64,000 bases of DNA from Acidimicrobiales bacterium (lineage in GTDB: Bacteria; Actinomycetota; Acidimicrobiia; Acidimicrobiales; Iamiaceae): contig DASZTW010000007.1 in NCBI GenBank assembly GCA_035547835.1, positions 262,955-326,954 of the forward strand. The letters run 5' to 3'. Positions 41,865-49,423 of this stretch are shown in pieces (the first letter of the stretch is position 1; each line of letters begins with the position of its first letter). Position numbers and translations under genes: made by a program. The notes under the pieces were generated by a model that worked only from the letters and a program-made list of their open reading frames with translations, had not been told where the DNA came from and ran no database searches.

Positions 41865-44822
41865 GTGAGTGTGCAGAGTGGGTCCACCGCGGCGACAGGG
41901 GACAGGTCGAGCCCGACCGACTTGATCGGACGCGACGCCGAGGTCCGTTCGCTCCGGGCGCTGGTCGCGGCGGTCGAGGCGGGCCATCCGGGTATCGCGC
42001 TCATCACCGGGCAGGGCGGGATCGGCAAGTCTCGCCTTGCCGGCGAGGTGCTCGCGGAGGCTGCCGCGGCCGGCTTCGCGGTGTTGCGCGGCGCAGGTCA
42101 CGTGATCGGCCAGCAGCTTGCGTTCGCGCCGGTCACCCAGGCGTTGGCTCCCTTCCTGCACGACCTGACCGCGAGCGAGCGGCTGCACCTGGGAGCCGGG
42201 CTGTCACATGTCGGCGCAGTGCTGTCGAGTCTCGGCCTCGAGACGCCGCCACCACTGAACGATCCCCAACTCGAGCGTGCCCGGCTCGTCGACGGGCTCG
42301 CACAGCTGTTGTGGCGGATCGCCGAGCGCCAGCCGGTGGCACTCCTGATCGACGATCTCCATCTCGCGGACCGGCCCACGTGGGAGCTGGTCCACCACCT
42401 CACCCGGGCGACTCGGGAGGTGCCCCTGCTGGTCGTCGTCGGGGCGCGGCCGGTTCCAGATCCTGGGAGTGCGTCACTGCTCACTGCGACGGCGCTGCTC
42501 GAAGGGTTGCAGAGCTCGGAGTGGCACGTGTCGCACTGTGCGCTCGGCCCGCTCGCGCCAACCACGCTGCCGGCCTTCGTCGAGGCGGTGCTGCGGGCAC
42601 CGGCGCACCCCGCGGTGGTCGAGGCGGCCGTCGCCCGCGGTGGTGCGGTTCCCTTCCTTCTCGAGTCGCTCGTCCGCACGATGGCCGACTTCGGCCAACT
42701 CGCCGAGCGAAACGGGCGTTACGAGCTGGCCGGTCCCGTCCCGCCACCCGTGCCCGAGGAAGTCCGGGCTCACTTGCGCGCGCGGCTCGCCACCTTGCCC
42801 GACGACGAGGACCTGCTCGTGTCGTTGTTGGCGGTCGCGCCCGAAGGCGTGGCGAGCGCGGTGCTGACGGAGGCTGCTGAGGTCACCCCTGTCGAGCAAG
42901 CAGCCGCGGTCGAGCGGCTGTGCCGCCGCTCGCTCGTCGTGGTCGATTCGGGGCCCGGCGCCGTTCGACACCTGGCGCACGATCTGCTGCGTGAGGCGGC
43001 CGCGGCCGAACTGGGGCTGGTGGCCACGCGCCGACGCCATCTGGCGCTCGCCCGGGCGCTCGCCGCGGTGGACCCGGACAGTCCGCATCTCGCCGAGCAC
43101 CAAGTCGGCGCTGGTCCACTGTGCCGCGTCGAAGAAGCGCTGCACGCACGGCGAGCGCTCGCAGCCCGGGAACTTCAGCTCGGCCATCCAGAACAGGCGG
43201 TAGCCCACCTCGAGGCCTACCAATCCCGCGCCCGTCACGACCGTCGCCGAGCCGACCCCGACTTGCTGGTCGACCTGGCCGACGCGCGCGAACGCGCGGG
43301 TGATCTGCTCGGCGCGGCGCGCGACTTCCGAGCCGCGGCGGCACCGCGCCACATCGGTGAACGAGTTGCCCGCGCGGGCGCCCTGCGGCGCCTCGCGCTC
43401 GTCCAGTGGGAACAGGCCGAGTTCGCATCGGCCGAGCGGACCCTCCGCCACGCCATGTCGGTCTTGGCCACCGAAGCCCCCTCGCCGGAGCAAGCGGAAG
43501 TCCTGCTGACGCGGGTCTCGTTCGCGTTGCGGCAGGGCGACCGCGAGGAAGTCCGCCGACACGTGCCCGCCCTGTCGTCGCTTTCCAGCGCCGTCCACTC
43601 GCCGAGCGTCACGGCGCGGGCGTTGGTGGCCGTCGCAGGCCAGGAGATCGCCGACGGTGAGTACGAAGCGAGCCACGCGACGCTCGACCGGGCGCTGGTC
43701 GTCGCGAACGCCGCCGGTGACCCCCTCATCGAGCAGCACGTCCTGGGTCAACAGGGGCTCCTGGCGGCCACCGTGGCCGACGTCGACACCCTCGTCAGGG
43801 TGAGCAGGACGAGCCTGGCGTTGGCTCGCCGCGTCGGGGCCCCGCTGCTCGAGCTGCGCCCGCGCGGCCGTCTCGCGCTCGGACTCCTGCTGGGGGGTGA
43901 GTGGAGCGAAGCCGTCGACTTGGCGGACGACAGCGTGCGCCTCGCGCGTGAGCTCGAGAGCCGGCGCGCACTGCCGGTGCTCGCAGCCATCTGGGCCATG
44001 GTGTTGACCCGTCTCGGAAAGTACGAGGACGCCCAGGCCGCCTTGACCCTGGCGGCTTCCGGCAAAGCCGCGCACGGCGACGATCGCAATGCTGGCGGGT
44101 TCGTCGATCTCGCAGAGGCGGAGCTGCTGCTGGCGACCGATCGGGCGGCTGACGCCCCGTCGCTCGGTGGGCGACTGGTGGAGTGGGTGTTCGGCTGGAC
44201 CCCACTGGTGGCGCTTGCCGTCGCCGCGGATCTGCACCTCGCTCGGGGCGAGGAGGATCCGGCGGCGGTGCTGGCCGGCCGCCTCGAAAACGTCCGTGGC
44301 CCGCACCCGTTCGCCGGCCTGACGGCACGGTGGATCCGCGCTCGCCTCGACCCTTCGGGGTGGTCAGCGGATGCGTTTCGCGCCCTCGCCGACGGCTACG
44401 AGGCGGCGAAGATGCCGTATGCCGCTGCTCGGTGTCGGCTGTTCGAGGCCGGCGCCACCCACGACAGGGACCCGGTGTCTGCAGCCGCGGCAGGAAAGGC
44501 TGCGCTCGCCGGGTTCGAACGGCTGGGTGCGGCAGCCGACGCCGAACGCGCCCGGTCGCTGCTGCGGGAACACGGCGTCGTTCCCTCGCGGGGCAGGGCA
44601 CGGGTGGAGACCGGAACCGCTCTGACGGTCCGCGAGCTCGAAGTCGTCCGCCTGGTGGCAACGGGCCTCACGAACGCCGAGGTCGCCAAGCGGCTCTTCG
44701 TCAGCCCGCGGACGGTGACCACCCACTTGAGCCACATCTACCGACGGCTCGGCATTTCCTCGCGCGTCGCCTTGGTGCACTACGCGACCCGCGAGCGGCT
44801 CCTGGATCCCACGCCGGACTGA
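41865..44822 (+). CDS. Large AAA-ATPase LuxR-family regulator (LAL type)
   Basis: The 985-residue protein begins with an ATPase domain: GRDAEVRSLRALV, Walker A TGQGGIGKS near 48, and Walker B ALLIDDLHLAD near 160. The middle part (about 400-900) is rich in helical TPR-like repeats. The C-terminal 60 residues are a LuxR helix-turn-helix (LTVRELEVVRLVATGLTNAE). Such proteins (MalT-like) use ATP and a ligand to activate genes. The divergent cupredoxin lipoprotein gene is a natural candidate target. Confidence 0.93.
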   Translation: MSVQSGSTAATGDRSSPTDLIGRDAEVRSLRALVAAVEAGHPGIALITGQGGIGKSRLAGEVLAEAAAAGFAVLRGAGHVIGQQLAFAPVTQALAPFLHDLTASERLHLGAGLSHVGAVLSSLGLETPPPLNDPQLERARLVDGLAQLLWRIAERQPVALLIDDLHLADRPTWELVHHLTRATREVPLLVVVGARPVPDPGSASLLTATALLEGLQSSEWHVSHCALGPLAPTTLPAFVEAVLRAPAHPAVVEAAVARGGAVPFLLESLVRTMADFGQLAERNGRYELAGPVPPPVPEEVRAHLRARLATLPDDEDLLVSLLAVAPEGVASAVLTEAAEVTPVEQAAAVERLCRRSLVVVDSGPGAVRHLAHDLLREAAAAELGLVATRRRHLALARALAAVDPDSPHLAEHQVGAGPLCRVEEALHARRALAARELQLGHPEQAVAHLEAYQSRARHDRRRADPDLLVDLADARERAGDLLGAARDFRAAAAPRHIGERVARAGALRRLALVQWEQAEFASAERTLRHAMSVLATEAPSPEQAEVLLTRVSFALRQGDREEVRRHVPALSSLSSAVHSPSVTARALVAVAGQEIADGEYEASHATLDRALVVANAAGDPLIEQHVLGQQGLLAATVADVDTLVRVSRTSLALARRVGAPLLELRPRGRLALGLLLGGEWSEAVDLADDSVRLARELESRRALPVLAAIWAMVLTRLGKYEDAQAALTLAASGKAAHGDDRNAGGFVDLAEAELLLATDRAADAPSLGGRLVEWVFGWTPLVALAVAADLHLARGEEDPAAVLAGRLENVRGPHPFAGLTARWIRARLDPSGWSADAFRALADGYEAAKMPYAAARCRLFEAGATHDRDPVSAAAAGKAALAGFERLGAAADAERARSLLREHGVVPSRGRARVETGTALTVRELEVVRLVATGLTNAEVAKRLFVSPRTVTTHLSHIYRRLGISSRVALVHYATRERLLDPTPD

Positions 44823-44879
44823 CGCCCTGGCCGCCCCGCAGCCGCGAGATGGGGGAGGCTCGCGACCGCGGGACGGCAG

Positions 44880-47264
44880 TCAGGCGGCGGTCGACAGCGT
44901 GGGGTCGGCATCCACCTGCGCCGCGAGGGCGAGGCGGAGGACGTCGGCCACGTCGTGGACCGGGTGGAAGGTCATGGCGTCGCGAACCTCGCTCGGCAGA
45001 TCCTCCAAGTCGCCCTCGTTGCGGGCCGGCAGGATCACTTCCGTGAGCCCGGCACGGTGTGCCGCGAGGACCTTCTGCTTGAGCCCGCCGATCGGCAGCA
45101 CCCGGCCCTGGAGCGTGACCTCACCGGTCATGCCCACTTCGGGTCGAACCGGGCGGCCGCTGAGCAGGCTCGCCAAGGCGGTGGTCATCGTGATGCCCGC
45201 CGACGGACCGTCTTTCGGGACGGCACCGGCGGGGAAGTGGATGTGCACCGGCTTGCGGTCCGCACCTTCAGCGAGGCCGATCGCGTCGCGGTGGCTGCGC
45301 ACGTACGACAGCGCGATCCGAGCCGACTCCCGCATGACGTCACCGAGCTGGCCGGTGACGGTGAGGCCCGGCTCACCGCCGGGCTGGTCGCCGCCGGGCA
45401 GCGCGGTGGCTTCGACGAACAACACGTCGCCACCGGCACCGGTGACCGCGAGGCCGGTCGCCACGCCGGGGGTCGCCGTGCGCTCCGCGATCTCCTCGGC
45501 GTGGAACCGCGGCCGACCGAGGTAGCTGGTGACCTCGCCCGCGTCGATGGTGACGGTGAGCGACCTGGCGCCGTCGTCGTCACCCTCGACGTCGCTGGCG
45601 ATGGTCGTGGCGGCCTTGCGGATGACCTTGCCGAGCTGGCGCTCGAGGCCACGCACGCCCGCTTCGCGGGTGTAGCCGTCGACGATGCGGTGCAAAGCCG
45701 CGTCGGTGACCTCGACTTCCCCGGGTTTCAGGCCACTTCTGCCGTTGACCCGCGCCAACAGGTGATCGCGGGCGATGGCGACCTTCTCGTCTTCGGTGTA
45801 GCCGTCGAGCTGCACGATCTCGAGCCGGTCGAGCAGGGGAGCGGGGATGGTCTCGAGGACGTTGGCCGTCGCGATGAACAACACGTCGGACAAGTCGAGG
45901 TCGACTTCGAGGTAATGGTCGCGGAACGAGTGGTTCTGCGCGGGGTCGAGGACCTCGAGCAGGGCGGCAGCAGGGTCGCCGCGCCAGTCGTTGCCGACCT
46001 TGTCCAGTTCGTCGAGCAGGAAGACCGGGTTCATGGTCCCGGCCTCGGTGAGGGCCCGGACGATGCGTCCCGGCTGCGCGCCGACGTACGTGCGGCGGTG
46101 GCCCCGGATCTCGGCCTCGTCGCGCACGCCACCGAGAGCGACCCGGACGAACTCGCGGCCCAAGGCGCGGGCGATGGACCGCCCGAGGCTGGTCTTGCCG
46201 ACCCCGGGGGGCCCGACGAGGGCCAAGATGGTGGCCCGTGGTGCTTCGGCCTCCAACTCGCCGGCCCGCTCGCGGCGCAGCTTCCGGACGGCCAGCTCCT
46301 CGACGATGCGATCCTTCACGTCGTCGAGGCCGGTGTGGTCGGCATCGAGGATCCCGCGCGCGTGGTGCAGGTCGAGCTGGTCATCGGTGACCACGTTCCA
46401 CGGCAAGTCGAAGATGGTCTCCAACCACGTGCGGATCCAGCCGTGCTCGACGGCTTGCGGGTTCGTGCGCTCGAGCCGGTCGAGCTCTCGCTCGATGGCC
46501 TTGTGGGTGGCTTCCGGCAGTTCGAGGCCGGCCAGCCGCTCGCGGTAACTCGCGGCGTCGCCTTCGCTGTCGTCGTCGCCCAGCTCCTTGCGGATCGCGT
46601 CGAGCTGTTGGCGGAGCAGGAAGTCGCGCTGGGTCTTTTCCATCCCGTCGCGGACATCGCTGCTGATCTTCTCGGCCAGCTCGCGTTCCGCCAGGGCCTC
46701 TTTGGCCCAATCGGTGACCAGCTCGAGGCGGTCCGTCAGGTCGACGGCTTCCAGCAGCTCGACCTTGCGCTCGATGCTCAGGTCGGGCCACCAGCCTGCC
46801 GAATCGGCGAGCGCGCCGGGCTCGTCGACGCCAGCGAGCAGGTCGATCAGGCGCGGGTTGCCGATGCTGTCGAACAGGGCGCGCAGGGTGGCGCGCAGCT
46901 CGCCAGCCAGCTCGCGATGGTGCGAGGTGGGTTCGGGGTCGTCGATTGGCGAGGCCTCCAACCAGAGACCGTCGCCGGTGCCGATGACCCCCACGCCGAC
47001 GCGGGCGCGATGCAGCGCTCGGACGACCACCGCGCGCTGGCCGTTGCGGAGCGTGACCGTGGACTCGATCGACGCGATCACACCGACCGCGGCATAGCGG
47101 TCGTCGGTCTTCGGCACCAACAGAAGGTGGCCTCCCTCGCCGGCCGATGCCGCGGCGGCCTTGGCCTCCGCGCTCTCGAGCGCGATGGTGACCACCATCT
47201 GGGGGAGCACGACTCCGGTGTGGAGCGGCAGGACGGGATACGTCTGTGTCGTGAGCTCTGCCAT
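44880..47264 (-). CDS. lon: ATP-dependent protease Lon
   Basis: The 794-residue protein has a LonB/LonN-type start (YPVLPLHTGVVLPQMVV), Walker A GPPGVGKT, Walker B FLLDELDKVG, and the catalytic dyad Ser688 (PKDGPSAG) and Lys731 (GGLKQKVL), exactly 43 residues apart. Lon degrades misfolded and regulatory proteins. The ATG at 47264 follows a leader of some 70-90 bases that contains a CCCGTC/GACGGG hairpin. A second ATP-dependent protease in a window with a proteasome suggests strong investment in proteolysis. Confidence 0.96.
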   Translation of the reverse strand: MAELTTQTYPVLPLHTGVVLPQMVVTIALESAEAKAAAASAGEGGHLLLVPKTDDRYAAVGVIASIESTVTLRNGQRAVVVRALHRARVGVGVIGTGDGLWLEASPIDDPEPTSHHRELAGELRATLRALFDSIGNPRLIDLLAGVDEPGALADSAGWWPDLSIERKVELLEAVDLTDRLELVTDWAKEALAERELAEKISSDVRDGMEKTQRDFLLRQQLDAIRKELGDDDSEGDAASYRERLAGLELPEATHKAIERELDRLERTNPQAVEHGWIRTWLETIFDLPWNVVTDDQLDLHHARGILDADHTGLDDVKDRIVEELAVRKLRRERAGELEAEAPRATILALVGPPGVGKTSLGRSIARALGREFVRVALGGVRDEAEIRGHRRTYVGAQPGRIVRALTEAGTMNPVFLLDELDKVGNDWRGDPAAALLEVLDPAQNHSFRDHYLEVDLDLSDVLFIATANVLETIPAPLLDRLEIVQLDGYTEDEKVAIARDHLLARVNGRSGLKPGEVEVTDAALHRIVDGYTREAGVRGLERQLGKVIRKAATTIASDVEGDDDGARSLTVTIDAGEVTSYLGRPRFHAEEIAERTATPGVATGLAVTGAGGDVLFVEATALPGGDQPGGEPGLTVTGQLGDVMRESARIALSYVRSHRDAIGLAEGADRKPVHIHFPAGAVPKDGPSAGITMTTALASLLSGRPVRPEVGMTGEVTLQGRVLPIGGLKQKVLAAHRAGLTEVILPARNEGDLEDLPSEVRDAMTFHPVHDVADVLRLALAAQVDADPTLSTAA

Positions 47265-47334
47265 GGTCAGGTCGGTCCTCCCGATCTCGCCCGTCCCGCG
47301 ACGGGGTTATGTCAGGGTAAAGGTGACTGGGGAA

Positions 47335-47360
47335 AACCCGACCCAACAGGTCGCTATTCC
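47335..47360 (-). promoter_or_regulatory. Possible SigH/SigE-type promoter of lon
   Basis: On the minus strand GGAAT (47360-47356) and GTT (47337-47335) are separated by 18 bases, the spacing of stress sigma factor promoters in Actinobacteria. It lies about 70 bases upstream of lon. Heat or oxidative induction would fit, but the match is short. Confidence 0.3.
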
Positions 47361-47518
47361 GTCCCGATGGGCCGCGTGACAGGTGCCATGCCCTGACCCG
47401 GCAGGGGCGTTGCCGCCGCATCCGCCGGCGGTGCTGCCGGCCCCGGTCCCGCGTGGGTTCATTGTGAGATCCCGCGCAGGGCACCGGCCTCGTGGACGGC
47501 ACATGGCACGATCGGGGG

Positions 47519-47986
47519 GTGACCCACCCCGCCCGGGACGAACGTCGCCGGGCACAACTCGTGTGGCTCCGACGCGTGCGCGACCGCATCGACCGCGAGT
47601 ACGCCCAGCCGCTCGACGTCGAGGCGCTGGCCCGAGGAGCCCACATGTCAGCCGGTCATCTGAGCCGGGAGTTCCGCAAGGCCTACGGCGAGTCCCCGTA
47701 CTCGTACCTCATGACGAGACGCATCGAGCGGGCGATGGCGCTGCTGCGGGTGGGGGAGCTGAGCGTGACCGACGTGTGCTTCGCCGTGGGCTCCTCGTCG
47801 CTCGGCACGTTCAGCACCCGCTTCACCGAGCTCGTCGGGATGTCGCCGAGCGCGTACCGCAACGCCGCGCATGACGGCGAGGGAATCCCGCCCTGCGTCG
47901 TGAAGCAGGTCAGCCGCCCGATCCGGGCCCGAGCGACTGCTGGATCGGTCAGGAATCGAGAAGTCTGGCCAGAGGGACGGACGTAG
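47519..47986 (+). CDS. AraC-family transcriptional regulator
   Basis: The 155-residue protein from the GTG at 47519 has two helix-turn-helix units: QPLDVEALARGAHMSAGHLS (about 29-48) and LSVTDVCFAVGSSSLGTFST (about 81-100), ending in MSPSAYR. There is no sensor domain, so it is a short AraC type. An in-frame GTG at 47492 is an alternative. The VOC gene 10 bases downstream is a probable target. Confidence 0.9.
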   Translation: MTHPARDERRRAQLVWLRRVRDRIDREYAQPLDVEALARGAHMSAGHLSREFRKAYGESPYSYLMTRRIERAMALLRVGELSVTDVCFAVGSSSLGTFSTRFTELVGMSPSAYRNAAHDGEGIPPCVVKQVSRPIRARATAGSVRNREVWPEGRT

Positions 47987-47989
47987 CGT
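47984..47989 (+). promoter_or_regulatory. -10 element of the VOC gene (leaderless)
   Basis: TAGCGT overlaps the AraC stop codon and is 7 bases before the ATG at 47997. Confidence 0.5.
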
Positions 47990-47996
47990 CGGGCGC

Positions 47997-48407
47997 ATGG
48001 ACATCGCCATCCACTCGAGCATCCTTCCCCACGAAGATCCCGAGGCGTCGCTCGCGTTCTATCGCGACATCCTCCGGTTCGAAGTCCGCCTCGACGTCGG
48101 CAGAGGGGCCATGCGCTGGATCACGATCGGCCCGCCCGATCAGCCCGACGTCAACATCGTGCTGTCGCCACCTGCCGTCGACCCGGCCATCACCGACGAC
48201 GAGCGCCAGATGATCGCCGACATGATGGCGAAGGGCACCTACGCCATGTTGCTGTTGGCCACCAAGGACCTCGATCAGACGTTCGCCGAGATCCAGCGTC
48301 ACGACGTGGAGATCGTCCAGGAGCCGATCGATCAGCCCTACGGCCTTCGCGACTGCGCGGTGCGGGACCCCGCCGGCAACCTCATCCGCATCCAGCAGAC
48401 CAGCTGA
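47997..48407 (+). CDS. Glyoxalase/bleomycin resistance (VOC) family protein
   Basis: The 136-residue protein has the paired beta-alpha-beta-beta-beta units of VOC metalloenzymes: HEDPEASLAFYRDILRFEVR and later CAVRDPAGNLIRIQQ. The substrate is unknown. AraC-VOC pairs of this kind are common in Actinobacteria. Confidence 0.88.
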   Translation: MDIAIHSSILPHEDPEASLAFYRDILRFEVRLDVGRGAMRWITIGPPDQPDVNIVLSPPAVDPAITDDERQMIADMMAKGTYAMLLLATKDLDQTFAEIQRHDVEIVQEPIDQPYGLRDCAVRDPAGNLIRIQQTS

Positions 48408-48488
48408 TCGGCTCGGACCGACCCGCCGGCGGAACCGATGTCGCAGGTGGAGCGCTGCGACCGAGCCGTGCCCCGCTGGTCGGCTTCG

Positions 48489-48503
48489 CCAGCGCAGCGC
48501 TGG
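48489..48503. repeat. Perfect 15-base palindrome
   Basis: CCAGCGC-A-GCGCTGG, 20 bases before the dif-like site. It could end the VOC message or bind a protein. Confidence 0.45.
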
Positions 48504-48522
48504 ACGTTCAGCCGTTCCCACC

Positions 48523-48550
48523 ACCGCCGATAATCTACGTTACGTAAAGT
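48523..48550 (+). other. Candidate chromosomal dif site (XerCD recombination)
   Basis: The 28 bases split into a left arm ACCGCCGATAA, a 6-base centre TCTACG and a right arm TTACGTAAAGT. This follows the actinobacterial dif pattern as I recall it: CCGATAAT, two variable bases, ACA, then TTATGTCAAGT. There are about three mismatches in the conserved positions. dif resolves chromosome dimers near the terminus through XerC and XerD. The site lies in a long intergenic region. Confidence 0.45.
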
Positions 48551-48711
48551 TATGCGTGCGGAAGACCGACGGCAGTCCCGGCTGCCGTCCCCGCTCCACC
48601 CCCGCGACAACCGGAATCTTGCCAGTGGTCGACGAGGCCCGAGGTGGATCGACCTCTGGCGACCTCGGGCGACCTGATCCCCCTGAGACCCGGCATTCGC
48701 GCACTCCTCGC

Positions 48712-48742
48712 GCAGAAGTGGCGACTATGCAACCACTTCTGC
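48712..48742. repeat. 10-bp perfect inverted repeat
   Basis: GCAGAAGTGG and CCACTTCTGC flank an 11-base centre. There is no T run close behind, so a protein-binding or recombination site is as likely as a terminator. Confidence 0.55.
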
Positions 48743-48808
48743 ACGAATCGGAACGTTTTGACGGAAAAGCCGGTCGAGTCCCCCGCACCGCTCACCCCTC
48801 GCTTGTAA

Positions 48809-48820
48809 CGTCAAGTGACG
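48809..48820. promoter_or_regulatory. CGTCA-N2-TGACG box downstream of the zinc-finger gene
   Basis: CGTCAAGTGACG lies 21 bases past the stop of the small zinc-finger gene and matches the box at its start. Confidence 0.45.
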
Positions 48821-48841
48821 AAATACATGCTCGGGTGGCGA

Positions 48842-49249
48842 TCAATCGGCGGTCGTGCGGGGCTCGATCCAGGTCGATGCGAGCGGTCGCCCGTTCTCGA
48901 GCAGCCAGCGCACGGCGTCGCGATAGTCGGCCTTGGTGGGTGTGCCGGCGAGGTCCCGGTCGACGTCTTCGATCGCCGCCTGCAGGCAGTACAACAGTCC
49001 CTGCAGCTCTTCGAGCGCGTCCCGGTCGACGATCACGTCGTCGTCGCCGAGGCCATGGGCGTTGGCGAGCTTGCGGGCCAGGTGGGCTTGTTGGCGACAG
49101 CCTTGGCGGCAGTACCGCCGCGGCCGGCCGCGGCCAGCAGGCGTCGGGAGCAGCCGGCCGCACCAACGGCATCGATCCCGACCCGCCGCGCTGCGGGTCG
49201 AACCCATGCTGGTGGTGTCCTCCGGTGTCGCCGCGTCGCTTTTCGTCAT
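48842..49249 (-). CDS. Small Cys4 zinc-finger protein
   Basis: The protein has 135 residues from the ATG at 49249. Cys27, Cys30, Cys47 and Cys51 form a zinc motif (CRWCGRLLP, RGRPRRYCRQGCRQQAH) with an Arg-rich loop like those of actinobacterial DNA-binding domains. The rest is helical, with no known domain. The start codon sits within a perfect 16-base palindrome, which suggests self-regulation. A longer frame from 49318 is less likely. It is divergent from a DHA2 exporter. Confidence 0.72.
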   Translation of the reverse strand: MTKSDAATPEDTTSMGSTRSAAGRDRCRWCGRLLPTPAGRGRPRRYCRQGCRQQAHLARKLANAHGLGDDDVIVDRDALEELQGLLYCLQAAIEDVDRDLAGTPTKADYRDAVRWLLENGRPLASTWIEPRTTAD

Positions 49250-49257
49250 ATGACGAA
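49242..49257. promoter_or_regulatory. Perfect 16-base palindrome over the zinc-finger start codon
   Basis: TTCGTCATATGACGAA contains the same CGTCA-N2-TGACG core as the downstream box and covers the start codon. It lies between the zinc-finger gene and the divergent exporter gene. Confidence 0.6.
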
Positions 49258-49423
49258 TTGTGCACGCTCCTGCCCCGCAGCCGGCGGATCCCGGCACCAA
49301 CTTCGGGCCCACCCCCATCGACCAGGAGGTCGCGGACGGGCCTGGCCACTAGCGTCGGAGGACTTCGGCCGCCACGCGGCCCCACACCCAGCGCGAACAC
49401 CACACCCTCGGGGCGTGCCATCC

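Larger units (their letters stand above)
48408..48841. other. 434-base intergenic region with several symmetrical sites
   Basis: No credible gene is seen here; the open frames are antisense or of poor composition. The region holds a 15-base palindrome, a dif-like site, a 10-bp inverted repeat and a CGTCA-N2-TGACG box, listed separately. It is more AT-rich around 48530-48555 than its surroundings. Confidence 0.6.

Noticed and set aside
44955-47396. 813-residue plus-strand open frame
   Set aside because: It is antisense to lon, whose catalytic dyad and Walker motifs are intact.
48708-48790. Possible tRNA, suggested by a T-loop-like GGTCGAGTCC
   Set aside because: No matching acceptor stem, D-arm or anticodon arm could be folded around it.
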